From NCBI GenBank assembly GCA_910577235.1, contig CAJTMX010000002.1, forward strand, positions 101,561-165,560: 64,000 bases of DNA. Reading direction: 5' to 3'. Positions 25,313-34,654 of this stretch are shown one piece after another. The position numbers were made by a program, and so were the translations under genes. The notes under the pieces were generated by a model. The model saw nothing but the letters and a program-made list of their open reading frames with translations. It was not told the DNA's origin and ran no database searches. The DNA comes from an uncultured Acetatifactor sp. (GTDB lineage Bacteria > Bacillota > Clostridia > Lachnospirales > Lachnospiraceae). The stretch's first letter is position 1; each line of letters begins with the position of its first letter.

Positions 25313-25619
25313 CGGCAGTCTCCTAAAACATCGTACCCATCGGGAACGGAAAAACATTTACAACTATAAATGAATTGCATGGGGAATCCGATATAATATT
25401 TGCAGACGCGGCACATAGCAGTGCCTGCGGCAGATATTATGGTCCCCGTGCAATTTTTCTTTTGATCGTCCCAGTTCCTCATTATGCGGAAAGATTCGAG
25501 GCTTTTTCGGCAAATGACGAGGTGGGGCAGTGTTTACAAAAGCGGTATCGCTTTTAAAATGGAGAATTTACGCGGGAATAAAGTAAGGACAGATTTAATA
25601 CAGAAAGAGGTAAAGAAAA
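25313..25619. other. 307-bp intergenic region between the two BlaI/M56 modules
   Basis: No gene is seen. A dyad CATTTA-N6-TAAATG lies at 25355-25372, a TATAAT at 25392-25397 (no good -35 partner), and a small hairpin AAAAGCG-GTAT-CGCTTTT at 25538-25555. The dyad could be the operator of the second BlaI gene. It does not resemble the GTCTA dyads of the first module. Confidence 0.45.
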
Positions 25620-26012
25620 ATGGGAGAGACAACCCCCAGTGAAAACGAGTGGCTGGTGATGGAAATACTGTGGGCGCATGAGGGCGCCATGACGGCGTCT
25701 GAGATCATAGAAGGGCTTGCGGGCAAGACGGAGGTGAGCCAGAAGACCATACGGGTCATGATCAACCGTCTGCTGGCCAAAGGTATGCTGGCATATACCG
25801 TGGACGAAAAAGACGCCCGGATATATCACTACCGGGCTGCCAGGACCAAGGAGGAATGTCTGCGGTTAAAGAGCAGGCGTTTCGTCAGCAATTATTTTGG
25901 CGGCAACGCCTCGTTGGCGGTGGCCAGCTTTTTGCAGTCGGCGGATATCAGCCGGGAGCAGTTGGAGGATCTGAGCAGTCTGGTAGAGAGCATGAAGGAC
26001 AGCAGGGACTAG
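25620..26012 (+). CDS. BlaI/MecI/CopY-family repressor (second module)
   Basis: Canonical family features: SENEWLVMEILWAHEGAMTASEIIEGL and SQKTIRVMINRLLAKGMLAY at the winged helix, then the C-terminal dimer helix region where BlaI/MecI are cleaved. It has 130 residues and is more typical than the first copy. GAAAGAGGTAAAG precedes the ATG. It lies just upstream of another M56 protease, forming a second independent repressor-protease module in the same orientation. Confidence 0.92.
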   Translation: MGETTPSENEWLVMEILWAHEGAMTASEIIEGLAGKTEVSQKTIRVMINRLLAKGMLAYTVDEKDARIYHYRAARTKEECLRLKSRRFVSNYFGGNASLAVASFLQSADISREQLEDLSSLVESMKDSRD

Positions 26013-26033
26013 TGTGCCCCCGCGCCGGATGAA

Positions 26034-27488
26034 ATGTCGGAGAAATGGGAGCGGCACAGGCGCGCAGGGGGAGATGAGAGAGGGGGAGATACCTTGGAGT
26101 GGTTGGATATGCTGGGGCGTTTGGCTATATTTGCGTGTGAATACGGTTTTTCCAAGTGTATAAGGACTGCTGTCTGTGGGTTGGCAGTCATGCTGCCTCT
26201 GCTGATCGGGTATTATTACAGAAGGCGGAAGGAGAGCGGGAACGCGGATCTGCATTTTTACGGTTGGTTCCTTTTGTTTCCTGCGGCGCTGACAGGGATG
26301 AGCAAGTTTTTTTTCCAGCGGTGGAGCATGGGCATTTACGGCCTGTCCGTTGCCTTTGGCGTCACATGGGTCTGTGTCTTCTATTATGTTGTCATGCTGT
26401 CGCTGGCGGGCTGGTGGCTTTGCGGAAAAGGGAGACTGGCCCGGCGGGTGCGAAAGCTGTACTGCTGGCATTCTCCCAAGGGCCGCGTTCACGGGGGGAC
26501 AAGGGACTGGCAAAACTGTGTCCGGCAAGTGACGGCCGGGGACGTCCTGGGGCTGGCCGGCAGGTATCTGAACCGGGCCAGGGTCTATATCGCGGCGGGG
26601 GAGGGCAGCCCTTTTTGCGGCGGGGTGTTCCGGCCCTATATCGTGATGCCGGAGATCTATCTGGAACCGGCGTCGGCAGAGAGACGCGGAGGAGAGGATA
26701 GCGGGCAGGGATATGAGAACAGGAGGCTGACCGGCCGGGGCAGAGTGCTGTTGTGCCATGAACTGCTGCATCTGAAAGCCGGACATATACTGTGGATGAA
26801 CCTGTTCGCGCTGCTGCGGATATATTGGTGGATCAATCCCGTGGTCTATCTCTGCGAGAGGGCTCTGCGGCAGGATATGGAGCAGGCATGTGACGAGGGA
26901 TGTCTGTATTATACGGACACCACCGAGCGGGAATACGGCAGGCTGCTGCTGGAGGTGGCGGCCGGGCGGGAATCCGTCTCATTGGCCGGAGCCGCCACGT
27001 TTCTGCGGGACCGGGACTATCATTCCCTGAAAAGCCGCATCGGCAATCTGCGGGGAAAATGCGGATATGCGCAGTATCGGCGCAGACACAGAGCGATGGG
27101 ATGGGGCTGCGGCGTTGTGTTGGCGCTGGCGGTACTGGCGGTGGGACTCACTTCCTATCCCCGGTATACCAGACTGACGGAACTGACTCTGTATGATGAA
27201 GAACTGCGCATGATATGTAACGACACGCCCCAGCTTCGGGCGGCGGTGCAGGTGGTGGACGGGTATCTGCGGATCGATCCGGAGGGAATGGATGCCTGCC
27301 TGCGGGATCTGGACGTGCAGGGGTCCTATGTGTATCTGGGTTATGACACTATCATGAAGGTGCCCGGCGTGGGAGGCGGCGGCAATGTGGGCATGATCGC
27401 GCTGGAGGACTACGAGGATATCTTTTATCTCCGGGCGGAGACATGGGAGAATGACTGGATGGAATTCTGTCTGAAATATTTGTTATAG
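26034..27488 (+). CDS. M56-family membrane metalloprotease (second module)
   Basis: HELLH near residue 242 is the zinc site; WWINPVVYLCERALRQDMEQACDE is the usual downstream M56 motif. There are several N-terminal helices and one late helix (GVVLALAVLAVGLTSYP). The outside tail is only about 110 residues, far shorter than in the first module. No penicillin-binding domain is present. Start is uncertain: ATG 26034 has no clear ribosome site, while TTG 26094 follows GGGGGAG at 26082-26088. It presumably inactivates the BlaI copy just upstream. Confidence 0.82.
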   Translation: MSEKWERHRRAGGDERGGDTLEWLDMLGRLAIFACEYGFSKCIRTAVCGLAVMLPLLIGYYYRRRKESGNADLHFYGWFLLFPAALTGMSKFFFQRWSMGIYGLSVAFGVTWVCVFYYVVMLSLAGWWLCGKGRLARRVRKLYCWHSPKGRVHGGTRDWQNCVRQVTAGDVLGLAGRYLNRARVYIAAGEGSPFCGGVFRPYIVMPEIYLEPASAERRGGEDSGQGYENRRLTGRGRVLLCHELLHLKAGHILWMNLFALLRIYWWINPVVYLCERALRQDMEQACDEGCLYYTDTTEREYGRLLLEVAAGRESVSLAGAATFLRDRDYHSLKSRIGNLRGKCGYAQYRRRHRAMGWGCGVVLALAVLAVGLTSYPRYTRLTELTLYDEELRMICNDTPQLRAAVQVVDGYLRIDPEGMDACLRDLDVQGSYVYLGYDTIMKVPGVGGGGNVGMIALEDYEDIFYLRAETWENDWMEFCLKYLL

Positions 27489-27609
27489 CGTATATAGTCG
27501 TTTGGTGCAGAGGGACTTGCCTGTCCGGGCAAGTGGCCGATATGAATAGAGTAGGACTGATCAGGGCAATGCCGCGGGCAAAGCCAGCGGTATGCAGGCA
27601 GAGGTAAGC

Positions 27610-27954
27610 ATGGGACAAGTGACATTTACATTTGTAGAGGGCGAGGCCACGTTACAGCCGGAGGAAATCCTCTATATTGAGACCAGCAGACATAAGAATA
27701 TTTTTCATACCACAAGCGGGACTTACAGCATTTACCGGAAGATGGATGAGCTTGAGACAGCCATGGAGGGACTGGATTTTCTAAGATGTCATCAGAGCTT
27801 TTTGGTGAATATGCGCTACATTCTGAAGATCAGCAGCTATGTGATGACGCTGACCACGGGGCAGGAACTGTCCGTGCCCAAAGTCAGATACAGGGAGGTC
27901 AAGCGCCTGTACGGGGAATATCTGGCCCGGCAGGACGGGGAAACAGAGCAGTAA
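27610..27954 (+). CDS. Stand-alone LytTR DNA-binding protein
   Basis: The ATG at 27610 is preferred (GAGG at 27601-27604). The 114-residue product is almost entirely a LytTR domain, with EEILYIETSRHKNIFHT, FLRCHQSFLVNMRYI and VPKVRYREVKRLYGEY. No receiver or membrane segment is present. It follows the second M56 gene by 121 bp in the same direction and may be regulated with it. A small ACTTGCC/GGCAAGT hairpin (27515-27534) lies between them. Confidence 0.88.
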   Translation: MGQVTFTFVEGEATLQPEEILYIETSRHKNIFHTTSGTYSIYRKMDELETAMEGLDFLRCHQSFLVNMRYILKISSYVMTLTTGQELSVPKVRYREVKRLYGEYLARQDGETEQ

Positions 27955-27968
27955 AATATAACAGAGAT

Positions 27969-28010
27969 AAGCTGTGAAAAGCGAGAGATCGTTTTACACA
28001 GCTTTTTTTT
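27969..28010 (+). terminator. Terminator after the LytTR gene
   Basis: AAGCTGTG (27969-27976) pairs with CACAGCTT (27997-28004), extended inside by AAAA/TTTT; a run of eight T starts at 28003. Confidence 0.85.
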
Positions 28011-28121
28011 GTTCATGAGTTGTATTTTTCAGAGCTTGCCCTTATAATAAAGTTTGGCGGCAAGACAGTGCCGTAGGGATGAATTCTATCGGGGGAGACC
28101 ACAGGATAAAGGGGGAACAAT

Positions 28122-28370
28122 ATGTTTGGGCTTTTCGGAGTAAATAAGAAAAAAACGGGAGAGATAGATGCGCAGCTGAACATCGTGGCCAACAGTCTGG
28201 CGAACAATTACAAGGATGCAGCCAGGGACGGTCTCAAGGAGGCGAAAAGGCTGTTCGAGGCATTGGAAGGGGAGCTGCCGGAGCGGGAGCGGAAACGGAT
28301 CGGCCAGCAGATAGACAGTTTTCAGGAGCAGATGAAGGGTTATTCCCACTATAATCATATAGGGTGGTAG
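28122..28370 (+). CDS. Small helical protein of unknown function
   Basis: This 82-residue product starts MFGLFG, followed by a charged amphipathic helical stretch (AQLNIVANSLANNYKDAARDGLKEAKRLF and ERERKRIGQQIDSFQ, read in two parts). GGGGGAACAAT gives a good ribosome site. No family is recognised. It is 37 bp upstream of the histidine phosphatase and probably cotranscribed. Confidence 0.6.
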   Translation: MFGLFGVNKKKTGEIDAQLNIVANSLANNYKDAARDGLKEAKRLFEALEGELPERERKRIGQQIDSFQEQMKGYSHYNHIGW

Positions 28371-28407
28371 AAGATATGCCAAGCTATAATACGAAAGGAA
28401 AAATAAG

Positions 28408-29172
28408 ATGAGACTGATCATTGTGCGACATGGGGACCCAGACTATGAAAATGATACGCTGACGGAAAAGGGCTGGAGGGAAGCAGCGCTTTTGGCGGAC
28501 AGGATATCCCGGCTGGAGGTGAAAGAGTTCTATGTGTCTCCGCTGGGCCGGGCCAAAGCCACGGCCTCCCTGACACTGGAAAAGATGGGGCGGACTGCGG
28601 TGGAATGTCCCTGGCTGAGAGAGTTTGCGCCCCGGATCATGCGGCCGGATGTACCGGATCATACGATGATCTCCTGGGACTGGCTGCCTCAGGACTGGAC
28701 GGAGGTGGACGAGTTTTACCGCCGGGATCTGTGGAGCACACCGCCGGTGATGCGGGAGGCAGTGTCAACAGACCCCGTTACCGGTGAGATGCGGGTGGGC
28801 ATACAGGAGGAATACGACTGGGTGGTGCGGGGATTTAGTCAGGTGCTGGCGGAGCATGGCTATCAGCGCAAGGGAGAGTTTTACCGTACCAGACAATCCA
28901 ATCAGGATACTTTGGTATTTTTCTGCCATTTTGGTGTAGAATGTGTATTGTTAAGTCATCTGCTGGGCATATCGCCCATGGTGCTGTGGCACGGTACGGC
29001 GGCAGCGCCCACGGCGGTAACGATACTCTATACAGAAGAGCGAAGGCGGGGGAAGGCGTCTTTTCGCATGACCTGTTTCGGTGATATCTCCCATCTGTAT
29101 GAGGCGGGAGAGGAGCCCTCTTTTTCCGCACGGTTCTGCGAGACTTACGACAGCCACAGGCGGCATGACTGA
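28408..29172 (+). CDS. Histidine phosphatase family protein (phosphoglycerate mutase-like)
   Basis: VRHGDPDYEND at residues 6-16 is the RHG phosphohistidine motif; SPLGRAKATA holds the second Arg; FCHFGVECVLLSHL near residue 172 holds the second catalytic His. The 254 residues form one branch-1 phosphatase domain. The substrate cannot be inferred. The 203 bp before the next gene shows no clear feature. Confidence 0.87.
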   Translation: MRLIIVRHGDPDYENDTLTEKGWREAALLADRISRLEVKEFYVSPLGRAKATASLTLEKMGRTAVECPWLREFAPRIMRPDVPDHTMISWDWLPQDWTEVDEFYRRDLWSTPPVMREAVSTDPVTGEMRVGIQEEYDWVVRGFSQVLAEHGYQRKGEFYRTRQSNQDTLVFFCHFGVECVLLSHLLGISPMVLWHGTAAAPTAVTILYTEERRRGKASFRMTCFGDISHLYEAGEEPSFSARFCETYDSHRRHD

Positions 29173-29375
29173 AAGCCGCACTGACGCAGCAGGGAGAGGG
29201 GCGGATGGCGGGGTGAGGGCACGGAAAACGGCAGTGACATATGGAGAAGATCCACATATATTGATGATAAGATGATTCAGAAAGCAGGAGCATATTCGGG
29301 GCGTTCGCCATATTGTGTCAACCGTCTGGCTGCGGCGGGCGCAAACGGCGGATTATGAATGTGCGCGGTGAATAG

Positions 29376-30170
29376 ATGAGAGAATTATTCAGGGTAATGA
29401 CGGGATTGTTGATTCCCTTTGCCGGGACCACATTAGGCGCGGCCATGGTGTTCCTGATGAAGAATGAAATGAACAGAAAGCTGGAGAAATTGCTTTTGGG
29501 TTTTGCCGCCGGAGTGATGATCGCCGCGTCTGTGTGGTCTCTGCTCATACCAGGGATCGAGATGGCCGAGCAGCAGGGCAAGATCCCCTGGATACCGGCC
29601 ACGGTGGGATTTTTGCTGGGCATGTTCTTCCTGTTGGCGCTGGACAGTCTGATACCTCATCTGCATGTAGGCAGCAGTGAGCCTGAGGGGGTAAAGACAG
29701 GCATGGGAAAAACGGCCATGCTGGTCTTTGCCGTAACGCTACACAATCTGCCGGAGGGCATGGCGGTGGGGGTGACTTTTGCCGGGGCCATGATGGGGAA
29801 TACCGGTATCACTATGGCAGGAGCCTTCGCCCTGGCCGTGGGTATCGCCATTCAGAATTTTCCTGAGGGAGCCATCATCTCCATGCCCCTTAAGAGCAGC
29901 GAACAGGGTATTTCCAAGGGCAGGGCGTTCTATTACGGTATGTTGTCCGGGCTGGTGGAGCCTGTGGGCGCGGTGATCACCATACTGCTGACGAACCTGG
30001 TAGTGCCTTTCTTGCCCTATCTGTTGTCCTTTGCGGCGGGCGCCATGATCTATGTGGTAGTGGAGGAACTTATCCCGGAGTCCCAGTCCGGAGAGCACAC
30101 CAATATCGGCACCATCGGCGTAGCCATGGGCTTTACTCTGATGATGATCTTGGATGTAGCGCTGGGATAA
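29376..30170 (+). CDS. ZIP-family divalent metal transporter (ZupT-like)
   Basis: Eight predicted membrane helices in 264 residues. HNLPEGMAVGV in helix IV and NFPEGAIISMPL in helix V are the metal-binding signatures of ZIP transporters, which import zinc and other divalent metals. HLHVGSSEPEGVKT lies in the variable loop. It is 18 bp upstream of the exonuclease gene. No Zur-like site was noticed just upstream, in contrast to the G3E GTPase at 16.3 kb. Confidence 0.92.
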   Translation: MRELFRVMTGLLIPFAGTTLGAAMVFLMKNEMNRKLEKLLLGFAAGVMIAASVWSLLIPGIEMAEQQGKIPWIPATVGFLLGMFFLLALDSLIPHLHVGSSEPEGVKTGMGKTAMLVFAVTLHNLPEGMAVGVTFAGAMMGNTGITMAGAFALAVGIAIQNFPEGAIISMPLKSSEQGISKGRAFYYGMLSGLVEPVGAVITILLTNLVVPFLPYLLSFAAGAMIYVVVEELIPESQSGEHTNIGTIGVAMGFTLMMILDVALG

Positions 30171-30188
30171 AACAGGAGGATAGAGGGA

Positions 30189-31064
30189 ATGGTTGAAAAT
30201 ACAGAGGATAGAGCCAGTAAGCTGCTGCTGGTAGACGGACATAATCTGCTGTTCCAGATGTTCTTTGGGATGCCTGCCCGGATCGTGGGGCAGGACGGAA
30301 GGGCGATACAGGGCACTTTGGGCTTTGTGGGAGCGCTGCTTAAGATCATACGGTGGGTGTCCCCCAGCCATGTGGCGGTGATCTTTGACGGTGAACATGA
30401 GAACCCGAGAAATGAGCTGGCACAGGACTATAAAGGAAACCGCCCGGATTACAGTTTGGTGGAGGAGGAGAACAATCCTTTCTCCCAGCTGCCGGATATT
30501 TACCGGGCGCTTAATCATATGGGGATACCTCACTGGGAGACACAGAAGTATGAGACAGACGATGAGATTGCCGCATATGTGTATGAATATGGCAACGGGC
30601 CGGAGAGCCTGCGGATCGTCATCTCATCTTTTGACAGTGATTTCTTCCAGTTGATCGGAGAAAATGTGTCGGTGCTGCGCTACAGGGGGGAAAAGACCGT
30701 GCTGTGTGACACGGCTTATATCCGGGAAAAACTGGGGATTGAGCCGTGGCAGTATGCGGATTACAAGGCGCTGACAGGGGACAGGGCGGACAATATAGCG
30801 GGTGTCTCAGGTGTGGGACCCAAAACGGCCGCCGCTCTGATGAGACAATTTGGCAGCCTGGAAGAATTGTTGGCACATAGGGAGGAGATCAAAAAGCTTT
30901 CTCTGCGGAAGGCACTCACAGAGAGAGAGGAGGATCTGCGCCGCAGTTTCCGGCTGATACGGCTGGACGCGAGAGCGCCCATTATGCGGCAACCGGAGGA
31001 ACTCGGCTGGCGGGACGGGGGAATGACCACCACGGAGGTGCTCAGGGACATTGGGCTGAGATAG
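30189..31064 (+). CDS. 5'-3' exonuclease (Pol I N-terminal domain-like, FEN superfamily)
   Basis: LLLVDGHNLLFQMFFGMP opens the PIN-like nuclease domain, with acidic residues in AVIFDGEHENPRNE, ETDDEIAAYV and SFDSDFFQL. GDRADNIAGVSGVGPKTAAALM is the helix-3-turn-helix that grips DNA. The protein has 291 residues and no polymerase domain, so it is a stand-alone flap or 5' exonuclease, as in B. subtilis YpcP. The gene starts in AGGAGGATAGAGGGA context. An AAA ATPase follows by 52 bp. Confidence 0.9.
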   Translation: MVENTEDRASKLLLVDGHNLLFQMFFGMPARIVGQDGRAIQGTLGFVGALLKIIRWVSPSHVAVIFDGEHENPRNELAQDYKGNRPDYSLVEEENNPFSQLPDIYRALNHMGIPHWETQKYETDDEIAAYVYEYGNGPESLRIVISSFDSDFFQLIGENVSVLRYRGEKTVLCDTAYIREKLGIEPWQYADYKALTGDRADNIAGVSGVGPKTAAALMRQFGSLEELLAHREEIKKLSLRKALTEREEDLRRSFRLIRLDARAPIMRQPEELGWRDGGMTTTEVLRDIGLR

Positions 31065-31116
31065 TTTACGGCCAAAGCGGAGTATATGCAAGGAACAAGA
31101 GAGGAGAAAGACCCAT

Positions 31117-31974
31117 ATGATTTATCTGTCACATTTTGCATTTCCCACCGGCGAGCAGGAGTCCGACTTTTTCTGGGGAGAGCAAAGAACCTGCTACGAC
31201 TCCTATTATCCCTTTCAGATTCTTTCCCGGCGGAACCTGCGGATGCTGGATTTTGAGCCGGTGACGATCCTTTATGGGGGCAACGGTTCCGGCAAGACCA
31301 CGGCGCTGAATGTGATCGGGGAGACGTTGGGGCTTGAGCGGGACACACTGTATAATCGCAGCAATTTTTTTGAGAGATATACCAAAATGTGTGATTATGA
31401 GACGCTGCATTCCGTTCCGGGAAACAGCAGGATCATCACCAGCGATGATGTGTTTGATTATATGCTGAATCTGCGGTCCCTAAATGAAGGGATCGACCGC
31501 AGGAGAGTGGGAATATTTGATGAATATCTGGAGAATAAGTATTCTCATTTTCAGATGCGTTCTCTGGAGGACTATGAACAACTGAAAAAGGTGGTGTCCG
31601 CCCGGAGCAAGACTCAGTCCAAATATGTGCGGGCCAATCTGATGGACAATGTGCGGGAGCATTCCAACGGGGAGAGCGCATTTATATATTTTTCAGAAAA
31701 AATACAGGAGAATGGGCTGTATCTGCTGGACGAGCCGGAGAATAGTCTGTCGCCGGCCCGGCAGCAGGAGCTGCTGCGTTTTCTGGAGGATTCGGCCCGG
31801 TTTTTCGGCTGTCAGTTCATCATGGCCACCCATTCCCCCTTTCTGCTGTCCATGAAAGGAGCCAAGATTTACGATCTGGACGAAGACCCGGTGGACGTGA
31901 AACGCTGGACGGAGCTTGCCAATGTCCGGGAGTATTATACATTTTTTAAGGAACATGAGAGGGAGTTCACTTAA
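31117..31974 (+). CDS. AAA-family (ABC/SMC-like) ATPase
   Basis: Walker A GGNGSGKTT is near residue 55; Walker B is LLDEPENSLS with the following QFIMATHSPFL switch/H-motif; there is no long coiled coil. The plan (285 aa) matches small predicted ATPases of the OLD/RecF-like group, here without a TOPRIM nuclease domain. No toxin or nuclease partner adjoins except the exonuclease upstream. A DNA-transaction role is a guess. It ends at a strong terminator. Confidence 0.8.
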   Translation: MIYLSHFAFPTGEQESDFFWGEQRTCYDSYYPFQILSRRNLRMLDFEPVTILYGGNGSGKTTALNVIGETLGLERDTLYNRSNFFERYTKMCDYETLHSVPGNSRIITSDDVFDYMLNLRSLNEGIDRRRVGIFDEYLENKYSHFQMRSLEDYEQLKKVVSARSKTQSKYVRANLMDNVREHSNGESAFIYFSEKIQENGLYLLDEPENSLSPARQQELLRFLEDSARFFGCQFIMATHSPFLLSMKGAKIYDLDEDPVDVKRWTELANVREYYTFFKEHEREFT

Positions 31975-32042
31975 GACGTTATCTGGTATTTGTTAAATTG
32001 ACAAGAATAGAGCGGGATTATGATAGGTCAACATGCGAAAGC

Positions 32043-32085
32043 TACCCCGGGGAAGAATGGAAATTCTGCCCCGGGGTAACTTTTG
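32043..32085 (+). terminator. Terminator between the ATPase and the convergent kinase gene
   Basis: TACCCCGGGG (32043-32052) pairs with CCCCGGGGTA (32069-32078); AGAAT/ATTCT extends the stem inside. TTTT follows at 32081-32084. Confidence 0.85.
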
Positions 32086-32212
32086 CTATATGAAACGAGA
32101 TAGCATCTGCAAATAGCCCCTTTTCCCTCCGTGTCTTTCTCTGTAGTGAGACAGCAGGGTAATCGGTATAAACGCTCCTATATTCTCAATGGAATATGCG
32201 TACAACTCCGCA

Positions 32213-34654
32213 TCAGGCATTTCCGGCACCTCCTGCAACGGCGTTTTCCGCGATCCGGAAAGAAACCGTCACCACAAACAGGTCCGCGTTGGTCTCCCAG
32301 CTAAAGTTCCCGCCGCAGGCCTCGGTAAAGCTCTGGGCGATGGAGAGCCCCAGGCCGCTGCCGCCGTCGGTGCGGCTTAAGTCTCCCCGGGTAAAACGCT
32401 CCGTGAAATCCTTGTCTTTTTCCAGTTCCTGATGGGAGGTGTTTTTCACGCTGGCCACCGCCATGCATCCGTCGGCCTGCAGGGTCACGAACACCCTGGA
32501 GCCGTCCAAAGAGTACTGGATGGCGTTCTGGAACAGGTTCTGGAATACCCGGTACATCCGCTGGCCGTCCGCCAGGATCATCACCGGCGCATCGGGGATC
32601 TCCGTGCGGAAAGTGACCTTGCTGTTCGCAATCTGTTCTTCCATATCCGCCAGAGTCTGGCGCAGCAGTTTGCCAAAATCCAGTTCTTCCATCTGCATGG
32701 GCAGCTCGCCGGAGGCGGCCTTGCTCACGGCAAACACATCCTGCACCATGTTCTTTAGCCGCTGGGATTTTTCATCCAGGATCTTCACATAGTCCTGCAC
32801 ATGCTCCGGCAATTCCTTTTCTTCCTTTAAAAACTGCACATAGCTGATGATGGAGGTAAGCGGCGTCTTGATATCGTGGGATACGTTGGCGATCAGTTCC
32901 ACTTTCATGCGCTCGCTTTTCATCTGTTCGTCCACCGCGCTTGCCATGCCGTGACGGATATCTTCCAGCTCTGCCATGGTGCTCTCCAGATCATGGCCCG
33001 CAAGGGGAGAGTTGCCGGCGCTGTCCCCGGAAAGGGCATTGCTCCCGGCATAGTTGCCGTTTCGTATATCCCGGATGCGGCCTGACAGCAATTCCAAATC
33101 TCTGGCGGTTTCCATATTCTTCACTCCGATCCTGTATTGCAAAATCAGAAATCCCACCAGGATCAGGAAGAACAGGATGCCCAGGCCCCAGACAGCGCCG
33201 CCGTTTCTGACGCCCTGGACAAAGCCGGTCACACCCCCCGCCAACATCAGCACGCCAAAGAGGGCGGCGGCGATGAAGGCGGCGGCATTCCTGCGAGCCG
33301 TTTTTACTGGCAGAGGCTGATCTAAGTCCCTGGCGGTATAGGCCCGGTGCAGTTTGGCGATGAGCCCATGAGTCCATACTTTTTTGTTATGACGCAGGTC
33401 ATTTACGGCAAAATAGAGCAGCCAGAAAAGAATGAGCCATGTCCATGCGGGGAGAGAGCAGACAGCCCGGCCCAGGGAAGGAATCATGTAAGAGAGGTCA
33501 TACCCGTATTCCCCCTCCTCTAACCAGCATGCCGTTTCTTCCATAATGTACAGTAAATCCCCGTATCCATAGCTTTGCCCCAGCCACATGATAATGCCGA
33601 GAAAGGTCAGGTACAGAACCAATATTCCCACCAGGATTTTGGCCTCAAACCATATTTTCCCGGTAAAGCGGGCAATATCCGCCCGGGCCTCCCGCCTGGA
33701 TCTGCGGCACAGCAGCGCTGCCAGCAGCAGAGCCAGTCCTGCTGTAAGGCAGATGAGACTATGAATCAGCAGATTCCTTTGGACAGTAATATTGTACTGC
33801 ATCCAGTACAGGCCATTGTCCATCAGCCGGTAGCTGCTTCTGCCATAGGCGCTCTCCGAATACAGTACCGGTTCCCTGGCCGCGGCTATATAGATGACCG
33901 CCTTTTTCTGGTCCTCATCCACAGTGAAGTTGCGGTAACCCGGCACATACCATTGGCTGCCGTTGTCCCGGTAGTATCCGTCCCCGTAGACGTCCAGTTC
34001 TATGCCGTCCTTGAAGATCCGGACTTTGCCTTCCGCGTATTGTAGCAGGAAGTTATAGTCCTCCGCAGCCGTCAGTTGTCCGTCCATGGGCAACAGTTCT
34101 GAGTTGGAGTACAGAACTTTGCCGTTGTAAGCGATAGAATAGAGGAGATTCTGGTCCTTTTTGATGCTGTCGTGGTACCGCTGGGCGATATTTCTACATC
34201 GCTGTGCACGCTCTTCGTCCGTGGGAGGATCTTTCCGATCCTGCCAGTTACCGTACCAATCGTTGTATATTCCCTGATTATAATACCATTCTTCCCATTC
34301 CGCCTGCTCCTGTAGGGGCATCCCTTCCCAGGGGACAAGCTCCTGCGTGACCGTTGCGGTGCCTTCCGTGGTACTTTCTATCCAGTCGCCGCCATAGTAA
34401 TCATAGTAATTACAATAATCGTTGCCAAACGAGTCCGTAGCCATGGCGAGAAATGTCTCCAGTCGACCGGAGATATACCCCCTGAAACGGTTGCTCTGCT
34501 GGTAATCAGCCTGTAACACCCTGTCAGGGCGTTGCGGGAAGTCTCCCGGCATGTTTTGCAGAAGACTGACAGTACCGCCCAGCGTCAGGCTGGCTCCCGC
34601 GAAGAAGATCAAAAAACTAAATCCTTTTTTCCTGTTTTTCCATTTTGTATCCAA
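32213..34654 (-). CDS. Sensor histidine kinase (VanS-like pair with 34617-35327)
   Basis: The N-terminus has a first helix, then a large extracytoplasmic region (about residues 35-290) rich in Tyr and Asp, then about five more helices. After them come the H-box VSHDIKTPLTS, the N-box NLFQNAIQYS and the G-box GGSGLGLSIAQ. The total is 813 residues. The start overlaps the response regulator by 38 nt and is a TTG; a later TTG 14 codons on has an AAAGGA site, so the true start is open. The signal is unknown. Cell-envelope sensing is typical of this group. Confidence 0.87.
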   Translation of the reverse strand: MDTKWKNRKKGFSFLIFFAGASLTLGGTVSLLQNMPGDFPQRPDRVLQADYQQSNRFRGYISGRLETFLAMATDSFGNDYCNYYDYYGGDWIESTTEGTATVTQELVPWEGMPLQEQAEWEEWYYNQGIYNDWYGNWQDRKDPPTDEERAQRCRNIAQRYHDSIKKDQNLLYSIAYNGKVLYSNSELLPMDGQLTAAEDYNFLLQYAEGKVRIFKDGIELDVYGDGYYRDNGSQWYVPGYRNFTVDEDQKKAVIYIAAAREPVLYSESAYGRSSYRLMDNGLYWMQYNITVQRNLLIHSLICLTAGLALLLAALLCRRSRREARADIARFTGKIWFEAKILVGILVLYLTFLGIIMWLGQSYGYGDLLYIMEETACWLEEGEYGYDLSYMIPSLGRAVCSLPAWTWLILFWLLYFAVNDLRHNKKVWTHGLIAKLHRAYTARDLDQPLPVKTARRNAAAFIAAALFGVLMLAGGVTGFVQGVRNGGAVWGLGILFFLILVGFLILQYRIGVKNMETARDLELLSGRIRDIRNGNYAGSNALSGDSAGNSPLAGHDLESTMAELEDIRHGMASAVDEQMKSERMKVELIANVSHDIKTPLTSIISYVQFLKEEKELPEHVQDYVKILDEKSQRLKNMVQDVFAVSKAASGELPMQMEELDFGKLLRQTLADMEEQIANSKVTFRTEIPDAPVMILADGQRMYRVFQNLFQNAIQYSLDGSRVFVTLQADGCMAVASVKNTSHQELEKDKDFTERFTRGDLSRTDGGSGLGLSIAQSFTEACGGNFSWETNADLFVVTVSFRIAENAVAGGAGNA

